Shown here: piece by piece, positions 8,388 through 17,079 of the stretch
How the letters are laid out: each line of letters begins with the position of its first letter
How positions within the stretch are numbered: the stretch's first letter is position 1
Assembly: GCA_028285595.1 (NCBI GenBank)
Contig: JANQOW010000133.1
Location: 1-64,000, forward strand
Length of the DNA stretch: 64,000 bases
Direction of reading: 5' to 3'
From: Hyphomicrobiales bacterium
GTDB lineage: Bacteria; Pseudomonadota; Alphaproteobacteria; Rhizobiales; CAJQND01
Program-made: the position numbers and the translations under genes
Notes under the pieces: generated by a model
Database searches by the model: none
What the model was told of the DNA's origin: nothing
Seen by the model: the letters and a program-made list of their open reading frames with translations, nothing else

Positions 8388-10634
8388 CTAAACTATAGAG
8401 AACGGCGTTGCCTGATCCTTCACTTCACCAATCACGGCCGCGGCGTCATAGCCGGCTTGTTGTAGAGCGTCGACACACTGCCGTGCGGACGCCGCTGGAA
8501 TACCTGCAAGCAAACCGCCGCACGTTTGAGGGTCAAAAAGGAGCCCCCTTTGCGAAGCCTGCACGGAAGCTACCTCCAAGCCGAAGGACTTGGCCGCCTG
8601 CATGTTTTTGGGTGCGCCTGAGCTCTCTATATCGGAGCCGAAACACTCAAAAACGCCCGGCAGCGCCGGTATCGCGCTGAGCCGAAGTTCGGCCGATGTG
8701 GACGATGCGCGCAACATTTCTCCGAGGTGTCCCAGAAGGCCAAATCCGGTGACGTCCGTGCACGCTGTGGCGCCGCATTCGGCCAGAATGCTGGCGGCCC
8801 GCGCGTTTGAGTGGCACATTGATGAGATCGCCTCATCTATCCAGCTTCCCTTTGCGACAAGCCGCATTTCGGCTGCAAACAGAACGCCGGTTCCAAGAGG
8901 TTTACACAATACCAGCTGATCGCCTGGCTGCAGCCCACCCTTTGCAAGCAGCCTCCCCGCATCGGCCAAGCCGTTTACCGTGAACCCCAGGGAGACGTCA
9001 CCAGCTTCCCCGGTGTGCCCGCCAATGACCGTCGCACCGGCTTGGTCGAATTCATGGACGGAACCGGACATTAACTGGAAAAGAAGTTCCTCAGCTTTTG
9101 AGGTATTGGACGGCGGCAGCGTTGCAATTGCTAGAGCAGACAAAGGCTTGGCACCCATAGCGTAGATGTCGCCAAGCGCGTGGAGCGCCGCAATGCGGCC
9201 AAACAGATAAGGGTCATCCACAATCGCCGTGAGGACATCTACCGACTGGACAAGTAGCTTGCCGGCAGGTACGGCGAAGCTTGCCGCGTCGTCCCAGAGT
9301 GTTGGGCGCTCGCGGGGAGTTTCCGGTCTATCGAGGTAAAGGTTCTGGAGTACGCTGCTCAATACCGTTTGGCCGACTTTTGCTCCACAGCCTCTGCACT
9401 GCATGGTCAGGCTCTGCATGAGAGTTGCCGTCGTCGCATCGGCGAGTCCTTGGGCGAGTGCAGGGGGTTCGGGCACTGGCATGGGTGGCAGAACGTTGAA
9501 CGCTTTCATGAAGCGCTGGTCGATCCAATCCTTGTAGCGCCAAGCCCAAGGGCCTTGTGCCACCAGATGGCCGCGCGCGGCGATCGCAGAACGCTTGCCT
9601 GTAGAGATCAATCTTAAGAAATCCTGTTGCGGCTTATAAGTGATGAGCGGCGCGCCACTGGCAGCCCTTCGCAGATTCTCAGCCAGTGGGGGACCTTCCC
9701 GGACTGCATAAACACCAGCGCGCGGCACATTATAGCCTCTAATCGCAGCAGTATCGCCGGCAGCGAAGACGTTCGGATGAGAAACGGACCTGAGCTCGGC
9801 GCTAACCTGCACAAACCCTCGGTTATCCAAGGCCAGTCCTGTGTCCGCGAGCCATTGAGGCGCCATCGCATCGGTGGCCCAGATGATGCTGTCCAACTCC
9901 AGATTGGAGCGCCCGTCAAACTCCACATGGGTCGGTGCGACCCGGGCAACCGGGTGCCCGAGGTGCAATTTTATGTCAGCATCCACGAGCGTCTGGTGAG
10001 CGCGGCGACGCACTTGCCGGTTGTTCTGAGCCAAGATCTCCGCGGCACGGTCAAGCAGATGGAGTTGCACCCTCGGCGCACCGCTGGATGTCCGAAACGT
10101 CTCAAACCGTTGCTTCAAAGCCAAGATCAACTCGACACCGGCAGCTCCTGCGCCAACAACGCCAATGGTGAAGTGGCCGGTGCTCTGTTGTAGGTGCGCC
10201 TCGAGCGTTTCCAGATAGGCGATGAAGCGATCGATCGGCTTAACGGTGACGCTGTGTTCGGCCGCCCCCTCGACCTTGCGTGTATCAGGCGTCGAGCCGG
10301 CGTTGATTGACAACAGATCGAACGCAACAGGCGGTCGGTCGTGACAGAGAACCTTGTTGCTTTCCAGGTCAAGCCCGACCGCTCGGCTACGGATCAGGCG
10401 CACGCCAGCGAACTGGCAAAGAGGACCAAGATCAATGTTCGTCTCGTCTTCACGATAATGACCTGCGATGTAGCCGGGCAGCATACCGGAGTAGGGTGTC
10501 AGAACGGTGGGGCTGATCAACGTGATGCGCAGGCCGGCCATCGGCTTCATACCAAAAGCCTTCAGAACGGTGACATGACTGTGACCTCCGCCAATCAGGA
10601 CAAGGTCCTTGGCCACCGGCAAGACTGACTTCAT
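8388..10634 (-). CDS. selD: Selenide, water dikinase SelD fused to an N-terminal FAD/NAD oxidoreductase
   Basis: A 748-residue fusion. Residues about 8-370 are a pyridine nucleotide-disulfide oxidoreductase related to NADH dehydrogenase type II (LVLIGGGHSH, GVVGAGAAGVE, NVFAAGDTA). Residues about 405-745 are SelD, which makes selenophosphate from selenide and ATP. The SelD active site reads CRGCGAK: by alignment to E. coli Cys17/Lys20, Cys416 and Lys419 are the catalytic pair. The ATG at 10634 is used; a longer frame would run into the tRNA-Sec gene. It is the last gene of the sel locus, starting 36 bp after selC. Such fusions are known; the oxidoreductase half may reduce selenium species for the kinase, which is inference. 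Confidence 0.93.
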   Translation of the reverse strand: MKSVLPVAKDLVLIGGGHSHVTVLKAFGMKPMAGLRITLISPTVLTPYSGMLPGYIAGHYREDETNIDLGPLCQFAGVRLIRSRAVGLDLESNKVLCHDRPPVAFDLLSINAGSTPDTRKVEGAAEHSVTVKPIDRFIAYLETLEAHLQQSTGHFTIGVVGAGAAGVELILALKQRFETFRTSSGAPRVQLHLLDRAAEILAQNNRQVRRRAHQTLVDADIKLHLGHPVARVAPTHVEFDGRSNLELDSIIWATDAMAPQWLADTGLALDNRGFVQVSAELRSVSHPNVFAAGDTAAIRGYNVPRAGVYAVREGPPLAENLRRAASGAPLITYKPQQDFLRLISTGKRSAIAARGHLVAQGPWAWRYKDWIDQRFMKAFNVLPPMPVPEPPALAQGLADATTATLMQSLTMQCRGCGAKVGQTVLSSVLQNLYLDRPETPRERPTLWDDAASFAVPAGKLLVQSVDVLTAIVDDPYLFGRIAALHALGDIYAMGAKPLSALAIATLPPSNTSKAEELLFQLMSGSVHEFDQAGATVIGGHTGEAGDVSLGFTVNGLADAGRLLAKGGLQPGDQLVLCKPLGTGVLFAAEMRLVAKGSWIDEAISSMCHSNARAASILAECGATACTDVTGFGLLGHLGEMLRASSTSAELRLSAIPALPGVFECFGSDIESSGAPKNMQAAKSFGLEVASVQASQRGLLFDPQTCGGLLAGIPAASARQCVDALQQAGYDAAAVIGEVKDQATPFSIV

Positions 10635-10670
10635 CACTGCTGTTCCAACCCGCTGCTCGGCTGAGCCGTT

Positions 10671-10764
10671 TGGCGGAAGAGGTAGGAGTCGAACCCAAAG
10701 GCGCGCAGTGCGCTCCTCCACCGGATTTGAAGTCCGGGCACCCCACCGGGGGAGATACTCTTCC
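10671..10764 (-). tRNA. selC: tRNA-Sec (anticodon UCA)
   Basis: The minus strand gives a 94-nt tRNA from GGAAGAG to CTCTTCC-G-CCA, with the CCA encoded. The anticodon arm is CCGGA-CUUCAAA-UCCGG, so the anticodon is UCA, reading UGA. There is a long variable arm with a GCGC-ACU-GCGC core, a D arm with a CCCC/GGGG stem, and a T loop UUCGACU. The 3' side of acceptor plus T stem is 12 nt rather than the usual 13 of bacterial tRNA-Sec. It lies between selB and selD on the same strand, 31 and 36 bp from each, and must be cut out of their common transcript if they are one operon. Confidence 0.95.
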
Positions 10765-10795
10765 GCTGATCAAGATAAGGCATACCGGTTTCGGT

Positions 10796-12718
10796 TCAAT
10801 CCGTTTCAGCCGTAAACAATTCGTCAGCAGGGCGTCGAAGGGTGCGATGGTTGTCCTTGCGGATTGTTAATCCTGCAAGGTCGAAAAACTCCAGTATTTC
10901 AATCGTGAGATTGCGCCCAAGGTCGCTATGGTCACGAAACATTTGCGCCGTAAACCCAGCATCCGGATGGTCGCTCGCGAGCCGTTCGGCCAGCCCGGCC
11001 AGGCTCGCCAGTTGTTCGGCTAGAAAGTACCGCGTGCTGCTCACTTGGGTCACATGCCCACGCCGGGCCATACGCGCCAGGAAGTCGTGCAAGTCTTCCT
11101 CGGAGATGTGCAACGCGTCTGAGGCCTCCGATACCATCGGCGCCCGCGTGCCGAAAGACCGGTAGAGTGCGCGGAGCTCGGCCAGCCGGGCTTGATCGGT
11201 GTCGGATATGCGGGCCTTGTGTCCAAGAAGGTGAAGCCAGGCACCTGAACGCTCAAGGCGCTTCTCCGCTAGCATTCGCGCAATCGCCGATGCAAAGAAC
11301 TGCAGGCTCGGTCGGGGAACCAGACAGGCGCGCAGTTCGGCCAGCGTTGCGCCAGGGCTTTCCGGCCGGGTGTCATGCCACTTCTTCAGGCTCTCCGTGA
11401 CATTTAAGACGAGGTCTTGCCAGTGCTGCGGATCCAAGGCCACCGTAGCTGAAGGCAGGGTCAGATCAATGGTCGGCACAGACGCCGCGATCCGTTCACG
11501 CTCAGTATCACCCAGGTTGTGCATCCAGGCATATCTCGCCAGGTCTGCGCCTTCTGGGTTCGCTTGAAGGAGCGCGCGAAACGCGTCCGCATCAGGTGGT
11601 TTGGCGAGCAATTCCAGAATCTCCAAACGCTCGGGCCGCGCCCGTCCGCGTGCTGGGGCGCCGGGGTCGATCACGAGACCGCCTGCAAATGTACTGGTCG
11701 CCGAGAGATCGCGAAGCACAAACCGGTCTCCGGCGAGGCAGGAGACGGGCTGTTCGAAAACCAGCTGTGCCAACCGATCTTCTCCCGGGGGAAGGCTCCT
11801 GCCTTCCAGGATATGAATGCTGGCGACAATATCAGCGGTGCCCAGGTGAATATGAGCTCGTGCGCCGGAGCGGATCGGCTTTTCACTTCCGGGTGTAAGC
11901 CTGATCCGGCAATCGGCCCGCTCCACCGGGTGATGCACCTCAGGCGCGACAATCCAGCTTCCTCTGCGGACCATGTCAGCAGAAACATTGATATTGAGGG
12001 CACATCTGTGACCTGCGGCGGCTTCGGTCGCTTCCAAACCGTTGACCCTGAGGGAACGAATGCGCACCTCCAGGCCTTGGGGTGAGATCACGCATCGCTC
12101 ACCGTTTTGTACTGTGCCACAGGAAATGCTGCCCGTTACGATGGTGCCTGTTCCCTTCAAGGAGAAGACGCGATCGACAGCCATTCGGAAACGCCCTTCT
12201 CTTGGGCGCCGCTGATAGCTGGCTGCCAAAGAGGCCAAATGACCGGTCAAGGCTTCTATGCCTTCACCTGACAGGCTAGACACACAGAACACAGGCGCGC
12301 CGCTCAAAAAGCTAGGAAAAGCTGAGGCTTCCAGCTCTGCAAGCAGTTGGTTCAACCTTTCTTTGTCCACCAAGTCTGTTTTCGTGACGATAATGGCGCC
12401 GGAGGTCACGCCGAGTGAAGTCAGGATCGTGAGGTGCTCATGGGTTTGTGGCATGATGCCGTCATCGGCGGCGATAACCAGCAGCGCATAGTCGACCGCA
12501 CCCACGCCTGCCGCCATGTTGCGGATAAAACGCTCATGGCCGGGAACATCCACAAAGCCAATGCGCGTGCCGTTGTCCAAGGCAAGGTAGGCAAAGCCAA
12601 GATCAATCGTCAGGCCGCGGCGCTTTTCTTCAGGCAATCTGTCCGTATCGATCCCGGTGAGCGTTTTGACGAGGGACGTTTTGCCATGGTCCACATGACC
12701 GGCCGTGGCAACGATCAC
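10796..12718 (-). CDS. selB: Selenocysteine-specific elongation factor SelB
   Basis: A 640-residue translational GTPase. The G1 motif AGHVDHGKT (residues 5-13), the G3 DVPGHE and the G4 TKTD are all visible, followed by EF-Tu-like beta-barrel domains (about 170-340) and a C-terminal winged-helix region (about 390-635) that in known SelB binds the SECIS hairpin. It delivers Sec-tRNA(Sec) to UGA codons carrying a SECIS. Its ATG overlaps the selA stop as ATGA, showing translational coupling. Length matches SelB of other bacteria. Confidence 0.95.
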   Translation of the reverse strand: MIVATAGHVDHGKTSLVKTLTGIDTDRLPEEKRRGLTIDLGFAYLALDNGTRIGFVDVPGHERFIRNMAAGVGAVDYALLVIAADDGIMPQTHEHLTILTSLGVTSGAIIVTKTDLVDKERLNQLLAELEASAFPSFLSGAPVFCVSSLSGEGIEALTGHLASLAASYQRRPREGRFRMAVDRVFSLKGTGTIVTGSISCGTVQNGERCVISPQGLEVRIRSLRVNGLEATEAAAGHRCALNINVSADMVRRGSWIVAPEVHHPVERADCRIRLTPGSEKPIRSGARAHIHLGTADIVASIHILEGRSLPPGEDRLAQLVFEQPVSCLAGDRFVLRDLSATSTFAGGLVIDPGAPARGRARPERLEILELLAKPPDADAFRALLQANPEGADLARYAWMHNLGDTERERIAASVPTIDLTLPSATVALDPQHWQDLVLNVTESLKKWHDTRPESPGATLAELRACLVPRPSLQFFASAIARMLAEKRLERSGAWLHLLGHKARISDTDQARLAELRALYRSFGTRAPMVSEASDALHISEEDLHDFLARMARRGHVTQVSSTRYFLAEQLASLAGLAERLASDHPDAGFTAQMFRDHSDLGRNLTIEILEFFDLAGLTIRKDNHRTLRRPADELFTAETD

Positions 12719-14133
12719 CGCTGAGCACTCCTACCCGACACATTGAGCAGCTTGAGCTGATCGACAAAGGTTTGAGTGTCGTCAAGGCAGCGCAAGTCCA
12801 TGATGAAGCGGTTGCCGGTCAGGCGGCCGATGACCGGCACGGGAAGTTGACGGAATGCGGCGCTGAGCCGGGAAAGGGAGCTGCTTGTCTTAATGGCGAT
12901 CCCTGCGCTCTGTGTCTCGGCTGTGGGGAGCGCCCCGCTGCCCACTTGGCTTTTGCAGGAGACAATCTCGGCCCGGCCGGTATGGCCCAAAGCCTGTTCG
13001 ACGACCGGTCTCAGGTTCTCAGCTTGGCGTTCAATATCGGCCAGTGAGCGGTTCAGCATGCGCAGGACCGGTATTTTGTCTGCCACCTTCTGCGGGTCCA
13101 GGTAAAGTTGGAGCACGGCCCTCAAAGCTACGATCGACACCTTGTCCATGCGCATTGCCCGTTTCATTGGGTTGCGCTTGATGCGATCGATCAATTCGGC
13201 TTTGCCGACAACGATCCCGGCTTGAGGGCCACCCAGGAGCTTATCACCGCTGAAGGTGACTATGTCCGCGCCCGCTGCAACCACATCAGCGACTGTCGCC
13301 TCATTTGGGAGGCCAAACTGCTCAAGCTTGACCAATGTGCCGCTTCCCAAATCGACCATGAACGGCACAACATGTTGTTGTGCGATCTTGGCGAGATCAG
13401 AGGTCGGGACGGCTTTTGTGAAGCCGTTGATCAGGTAGTTGCTGGTGTGCACCTCCATCACAAGACCTGTGGTGCGGCCGATGGCGTCGGTGTAGTCGTG
13501 GGCATGGGTGCGGTTGGTGGTGCCAACCTCGTGCAGCTTTGCGCCTGCCCGCTTCATGATATCGGGCATACGGAAGGAGCCGCCAATTTCGATGAGCTGG
13601 CCGCGGGCCACCAGAACTTCCTTGCGCAGCGCCAGCGTGTTCAAGCTCAACATTACGGCAGCCGCATTGTTGTTGACCACCGTGGCGGCCTCTGCACCGG
13701 TTAGACTGCAAATTAGGCGCTCCAGATGCGTGTCCCGGTCGCCGCGCCGTCCGCGCTGCAGATCAAATTCCAGGTTGGAGGGATAGCGCGCCGCTTGTTC
13801 CATCGCGGCAATGGCTTCTTCGGGCAAGGGCGCACGTCCGAGGTTGGTGTGGATGACGGTTCCGGTCAGATTAAACACGCGCGCAGGGGTTGCGGTGATC
13901 AGCTGAGCCAGATCCTCTCTCACCTTGGCGGCCAGATGTGCGGCGGGATTGCTGGTGAGATCAACCGATCCGCCTTCGTCAAACCGCCGGCGGACATCCG
14001 CAACCGATTGCTGTACTGCGGCCAGCACATGCGCGCGGCCAAATTCCTGGACGACATCGCTCAGTTCATCGCTTCTAAGAAGTTCATCGATCGATGGGAT
14101 TTTTCTGAGTTCTGCCTTCGTGGGTGACGCCAT
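12715..14133 (-). CDS. selA: L-seryl-tRNA(Sec) selenium transferase SelA
   Basis: A 472-residue PLP enzyme that converts Ser-tRNA(Sec) to Sec-tRNA(Sec) with selenophosphate. The PLP lysine is Lys298 in FSGDKLLGGPQAG; upstream marks include GTVIHTNLGRAPL (about 91-103) and TVVNNNAAAVML (about 151-162). I start at the ATG that opens MASPTKAEL; a TTG 12 codons upstream is possible but lacks a ribosome site. It follows the selenoprotein gene after about 135 bp and overlaps selB by ATGA. Confidence 0.95.
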   Translation of the reverse strand: MASPTKAELRKIPSIDELLRSDELSDVVQEFGRAHVLAAVQQSVADVRRRFDEGGSVDLTSNPAAHLAAKVREDLAQLITATPARVFNLTGTVIHTNLGRAPLPEEAIAAMEQAARYPSNLEFDLQRGRRGDRDTHLERLICSLTGAEAATVVNNNAAAVMLSLNTLALRKEVLVARGQLIEIGGSFRMPDIMKRAGAKLHEVGTTNRTHAHDYTDAIGRTTGLVMEVHTSNYLINGFTKAVPTSDLAKIAQQHVVPFMVDLGSGTLVKLEQFGLPNEATVADVVAAGADIVTFSGDKLLGGPQAGIVVGKAELIDRIKRNPMKRAMRMDKVSIVALRAVLQLYLDPQKVADKIPVLRMLNRSLADIERQAENLRPVVEQALGHTGRAEIVSCKSQVGSGALPTAETQSAGIAIKTSSSLSRLSAAFRQLPVPVIGRLTGNRFIMDLRCLDDTQTFVDQLKLLNVSGRSAQR

Positions 14134-14268
14134 TTCCAGGGTGTCTGACGCCAGTCGCGCCGGCGGCAACCATGTATTGTTAGAGGACGAAAAACCCTCT
14201 AACAGTTGGCACCTGCAAAGGCAAGGATCTGAGCACCCTTCGCAATCAAGGGCTTACGCTGAACGCTC

Positions 14269-15483
14269 TCACAGCTCCAATGCTTCGACCCAATCTCTCG
14301 GCACCAGGCCGGAGCTCCCGACAATCTTAAATCGGCGATCTTCGGTTTCCAATCCTTGGCGTCTCAGATCTACAAGGATCTGAGCCGCCACAGTGTGTCG
14401 CCAGAACCATTCGCCCAGTTGCCAGGACGACGGTCTGCCGCCATGTGCGGCTGCCTCCATGTAATAGGCCTTCAGGTCGTCGGCCCCGAAGCGCAGTGTC
14501 ATCGCGGCTGACAGATCTGCCCGTGGGCTGTTTTCGTGGGGGCCGCTCAGGAAAGAGACCACGTGCTCAGCGATCGTGCTCATGTGAAGTTTGGAGACGC
14601 CGACGGTTGTCCGACCTTTGTCGGCCACCGCTCTCGCATATAACGGCTGAAGATTGGAAATCTCCGCCTCAAGAGACCTCAGAACGGCTGCGCCGTCGGT
14701 AAGATCCACCGATCCGCAAGTCTCCCAGGGGGCTTGCCAGCTCTCATCACGCTCTGCGACATCGCCGTCATACTCAAAATCGACAAGCACCGCAGGGCCA
14801 TCGTCGCTTTCCAGCAAGCTCAGCGCGCGTGCCAACACTTGGCGCTGCAGTGCCGGATCGTTGGGTGGCCCAAGCGGGCGGCCAAGCTCAAATGGCACCC
14901 AAACCGACCGTGGAGGCTTTATCTTTTCCGCATGCAAACGGATCAAGCTGATGCCTGTTGTCGCCAAGCCTTCATCTTCCAGAAAGTGTCCGAGTACGCT
15001 CACGGCGCACGTGCAGAACGGTCAAACGGGAAGAAGGAGGACGGTGTCGACGTTATCGGCCTTCAGCGCTCCAGCAAGCTCGCGGGCATGGGGCTCCATA
15101 GTCAGAGCATTGGCGCCTCCCATGAACGAGTAGTGCGTCGATGCAACGGAGCCGATCTTACCTTCATCGGCCAAACTGGCCATGTGCTGAAGCGGAAAGA
15201 TCGCCTCCAAGTCCTGCTGATAGGCCGTGCGATCGTATCCCAGCGAGATATGGCTCATAACGATGTCATTGCTATCAGTGTCGTTCGGAATTGCCCGATA
15301 GCTGGGATCGTTGCCGGTGAAGTGCGCATCGTCACGGCGATGAATACCTGCCGACGACACGATTGCAATACGACGCTCATTCAACGAACCGCCCGTCACC
15401 CAGGGTGTTGCTTCAAACTCCGGGCACTCCAGGCGCTTAATATTCTCTCGCGAGATATTTGTTAATTTTGACAGCTCTACCAT
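14269..15483 (-). CDS. Selenoprotein B-family reductase (glycine/betaine/sarcosine/proline reductase family) with in-frame UGA as Sec154
   Basis: Two adjacent same-frame reading frames are joined by a single UGA at 15024-15022. Read through as selenocysteine they make one 404-residue protein. The first part ends VDTVLLLPV, then U154-P-F-C157-T-C159, then VSVLGHFLEDEG and PPRSVWVPFELGRPLG. This order (hydrophobic strand, Sec, UxxC motif, helix, then PPR...PLG) is that of the selenoprotein B family that includes GrdB-like and PrdB-like proteins. It lies directly upstream of selA, selB, selC and selD, and a hairpin follows the UGA. Known relatives reduce C-N bonds of glycine derivatives through a partner complex; no GrdA, GrdC or GrdD partner is seen here, so the substrate and reductant are unknown. 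The ATG start has AAAGG upstream. Confidence 0.88.
14990..15021 (-). promoter_or_regulatory. Candidate bacterial SECIS hairpin
   Basis: Immediately after the in-frame UGA the mRNA has an 11-nt spacer, then GUGCGC-CGUGA-GCGUAC, a six-pair stem (one G-U) with a five-base loop containing GU. The first three bases after UGA (CCG) can also pair with CGG just past the stem. In E. coli fdhF the SelB-bound hairpin likewise begins 11 nt after UGA and has GU in its loop. The position and loop support decoding of the UGA as Sec; binding has not been shown. Confidence 0.65.
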
Positions 15484-15604
15484 AGGCTTGCCTTTGTCGG
15501 TTGGAACCTGCCACCATCATAGGTGGCCGCTAATCGCTGTCCAGAAGATTCGAATTGGACTGACTGTTTCAGGGCGGCGTTCCCGGAGATTAATCGCGGC
15601 TTTG

Positions 15605-16504
15605 CTATTTGGTCTTCTGCGAGGCAAACATATCTGCAAAGAAATCGACCATCTGAGGAATCATTTGATCGCCTCGCCCTTGCGTGAGAGCAATCGACAT
15701 TGCCTGCTTGGCGCTCTGAGACATCAGACTGGGAACGCCGGCATCGTCTGCCATGGTAGAGTAGTAGCCGATATCCTTACGACCATTCTTGATCGCAAAC
15801 TCAAGTAAATTCGGATTGCCATCGACGGCGTAGCCTTTGACGAAATCCATCACACCTGAATGCAGTGGACCAGCAGACATCACATCATAGAGCGTTTGCC
15901 GGTCAACCGATGCAAGATCCGCCATGGCGAAGGCTTCCGACATCGACGAGGCCACAGTCATTGCGAAGAAGTTGTTGATGAGTTTGACGGTGTGCCCGGC
16001 CCCGAGTGGACCAAGGTGAAAAACGTTCTCGCCGAGATCATCAAGCACAGGCTTGACGCGGTCGAACACAGCCTTTTCTCCCGCCCCCATGATGTTAAGC
16101 AAACCATCAACGGCGTGCGCAGGTGTGCGTCCGAGGGGCGCATCCATGTAGTCTGCTCCTGCGGCCGAAACTTCTGCCCCAAGTTCACGTGTTGAGGCCG
16201 GCAGCGATGTGCCGAAGTCTATAACCGTCATGCCGTCTGATAGGCCTGCAATGACACCATCAGCGCCGCGCATGCGGGCTTCGACTGACGCGGAAGTGTC
16301 CACGCAAAGCATGACCACGTCGCTGGCTTCCGCCAACTCTCGACACGTTTTGAACTCCGTCGCACCTCGGGCGACGGCGGCGTCGACATTGGCGCGGCTG
16401 CGGTTGGCGATGACATTGAGCTGATAATCGAGCGTCTGCAGCCTCTGGGCCATCGCGGAACCCATTAGGCCGAGGCCAATAAATCCAATTGCCGGTTTGG
16501 TCAT
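15605..16504 (-). CDS. NAD(P)-dependent beta-hydroxyacid dehydrogenase
   Basis: A 299-residue protein of the 3-hydroxyisobutyrate/6-phosphogluconate-type family. The Rossmann motif GFIGLGLMG is at residues 6-14, the substrate-side signature DAPLGRTP near 119-126, and the catalytic lysine lies in GHTVKLINNF near residue 172. The start is the ATG opening MTKPAIGF, with GGGGAG upstream; a longer frame upstream lacks support. It oxidises a beta-hydroxyacid or reduces the semialdehyde; the substrate is not visible. It is on the same strand as the selenoprotein gene, 121 bp upstream of it, and could share its transcript. Confidence 0.88.
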   Translation of the reverse strand: MTKPAIGFIGLGLMGSAMAQRLQTLDYQLNVIANRSRANVDAAVARGATEFKTCRELAEASDVVMLCVDTSASVEARMRGADGVIAGLSDGMTVIDFGTSLPASTRELGAEVSAAGADYMDAPLGRTPAHAVDGLLNIMGAGEKAVFDRVKPVLDDLGENVFHLGPLGAGHTVKLINNFFAMTVASSMSEAFAMADLASVDRQTLYDVMSAGPLHSGVMDFVKGYAVDGNPNLLEFAIKNGRKDIGYYSTMADDAGVPSLMSQSAKQAMSIALTQGRGDQMIPQMVDFFADMFASQKTK

Positions 16505-16775
16505 TTGTCTGATTTCTCTCCCCTTGGACGAAAAGCTATTCGCCTCTGATGTGCACAATCACTCTACGAGTGCCGTCTTTGTGCACTATTCGCAGTCCAA
16601 GGCAAACACGTTTCCAAACATGGCTCCCAGAAGGACTATTCGGCTTCAGTATTCGTCTTGGAACGACTTTTGCCTCGAAGGTCATCTTAGAAAACGTGTG
16701 TTTCGTGATGAAACACCGTTGGCACATTCAGCCGTTCACCGGGCAGTGAACTGTTGGCGCCAAGAAAGAGAGGCA

Positions 16776-16970
16776 ATGAAGATGAAATTCGTTATCGTAA
16801 TGACGGCGCTTGTCGCTGGAGTTCCCCAAAAATACGAGATTCCTACGTCACCGGCCTATGTTCACGACCAACAGGTTTGTAAGCGGGTTGCGCATAAGAT
16901 CGCTCATAAATACGAAGCTACCCAAGCGCAGTTCAAGGTCACTGGGTATCGTTGTGTTCGTTTGAAGTGA
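16776..16970 (+). CDS. Small hypothetical exported protein
   Basis: A 64-residue product starting at an ATG with AGAGAGG five bases upstream. Residues 1-15 (MKMKFVIVMTALVAG) are hydrophobic enough for a short signal or anchor, and two cysteines follow in a basic stretch (QVCKRVAHKIAHK and YRCVRLK). No family is recognised. A strong terminator follows at about 60 bp, which supports a real transcript. The frame is open further upstream but without a credible start. Confidence 0.5.
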   Translation: MKMKFVIVMTALVAGVPQKYEIPTSPAYVHDQQVCKRVAHKIAHKYEATQAQFKVTGYRCVRLK

Positions 16971-17030
16971 TCGAAACTTCTTGGTTTGGCGGACGCTGGG
17001 GACTTGATCTGGCCAAACAACGGTTTGCGA

Positions 17031-17064
17031 GGTGGCCCCGGGCAACATTGGAACCGGGGCCGCC
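17031..17064 (+). terminator. Stem-loop terminator between convergent genes
   Basis: GGTGGCCCCGG and CCGGGGCCGCC form an 11-pair stem with one G-U pair and a 12-base loop, followed by the T-rich TTGCTTTG. It lies between the small exported protein and the convergent NmrA-like gene and may serve the plus-strand transcript. Confidence 0.6.
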
Positions 17065-17079
17065 TTGCTTTGTGACCGC

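Noticed and set aside
10637-10721. Extended N terminus of selD
   Set aside because: It would read through the tRNA-Sec gene; the ATG at 10634 gives the normal flavoprotein start.
14734-15465. Long plus-strand frame of 243 codons
   Set aside because: It is antisense to the selenoprotein, has no ribosome site and no family features.
15022-15483. Selenoprotein gene read as two separate genes or a pseudogene
   Set aside because: Both parts are in one frame, join in the middle of a conserved motif, and the UGA has the expected Cys neighbour, hairpin and sel genes around it.
16497-16775. Upstream extension of the small exported protein
   Set aside because: No ribosome site supports a start here; the ATG at 16776 has one and begins a signal-like segment.
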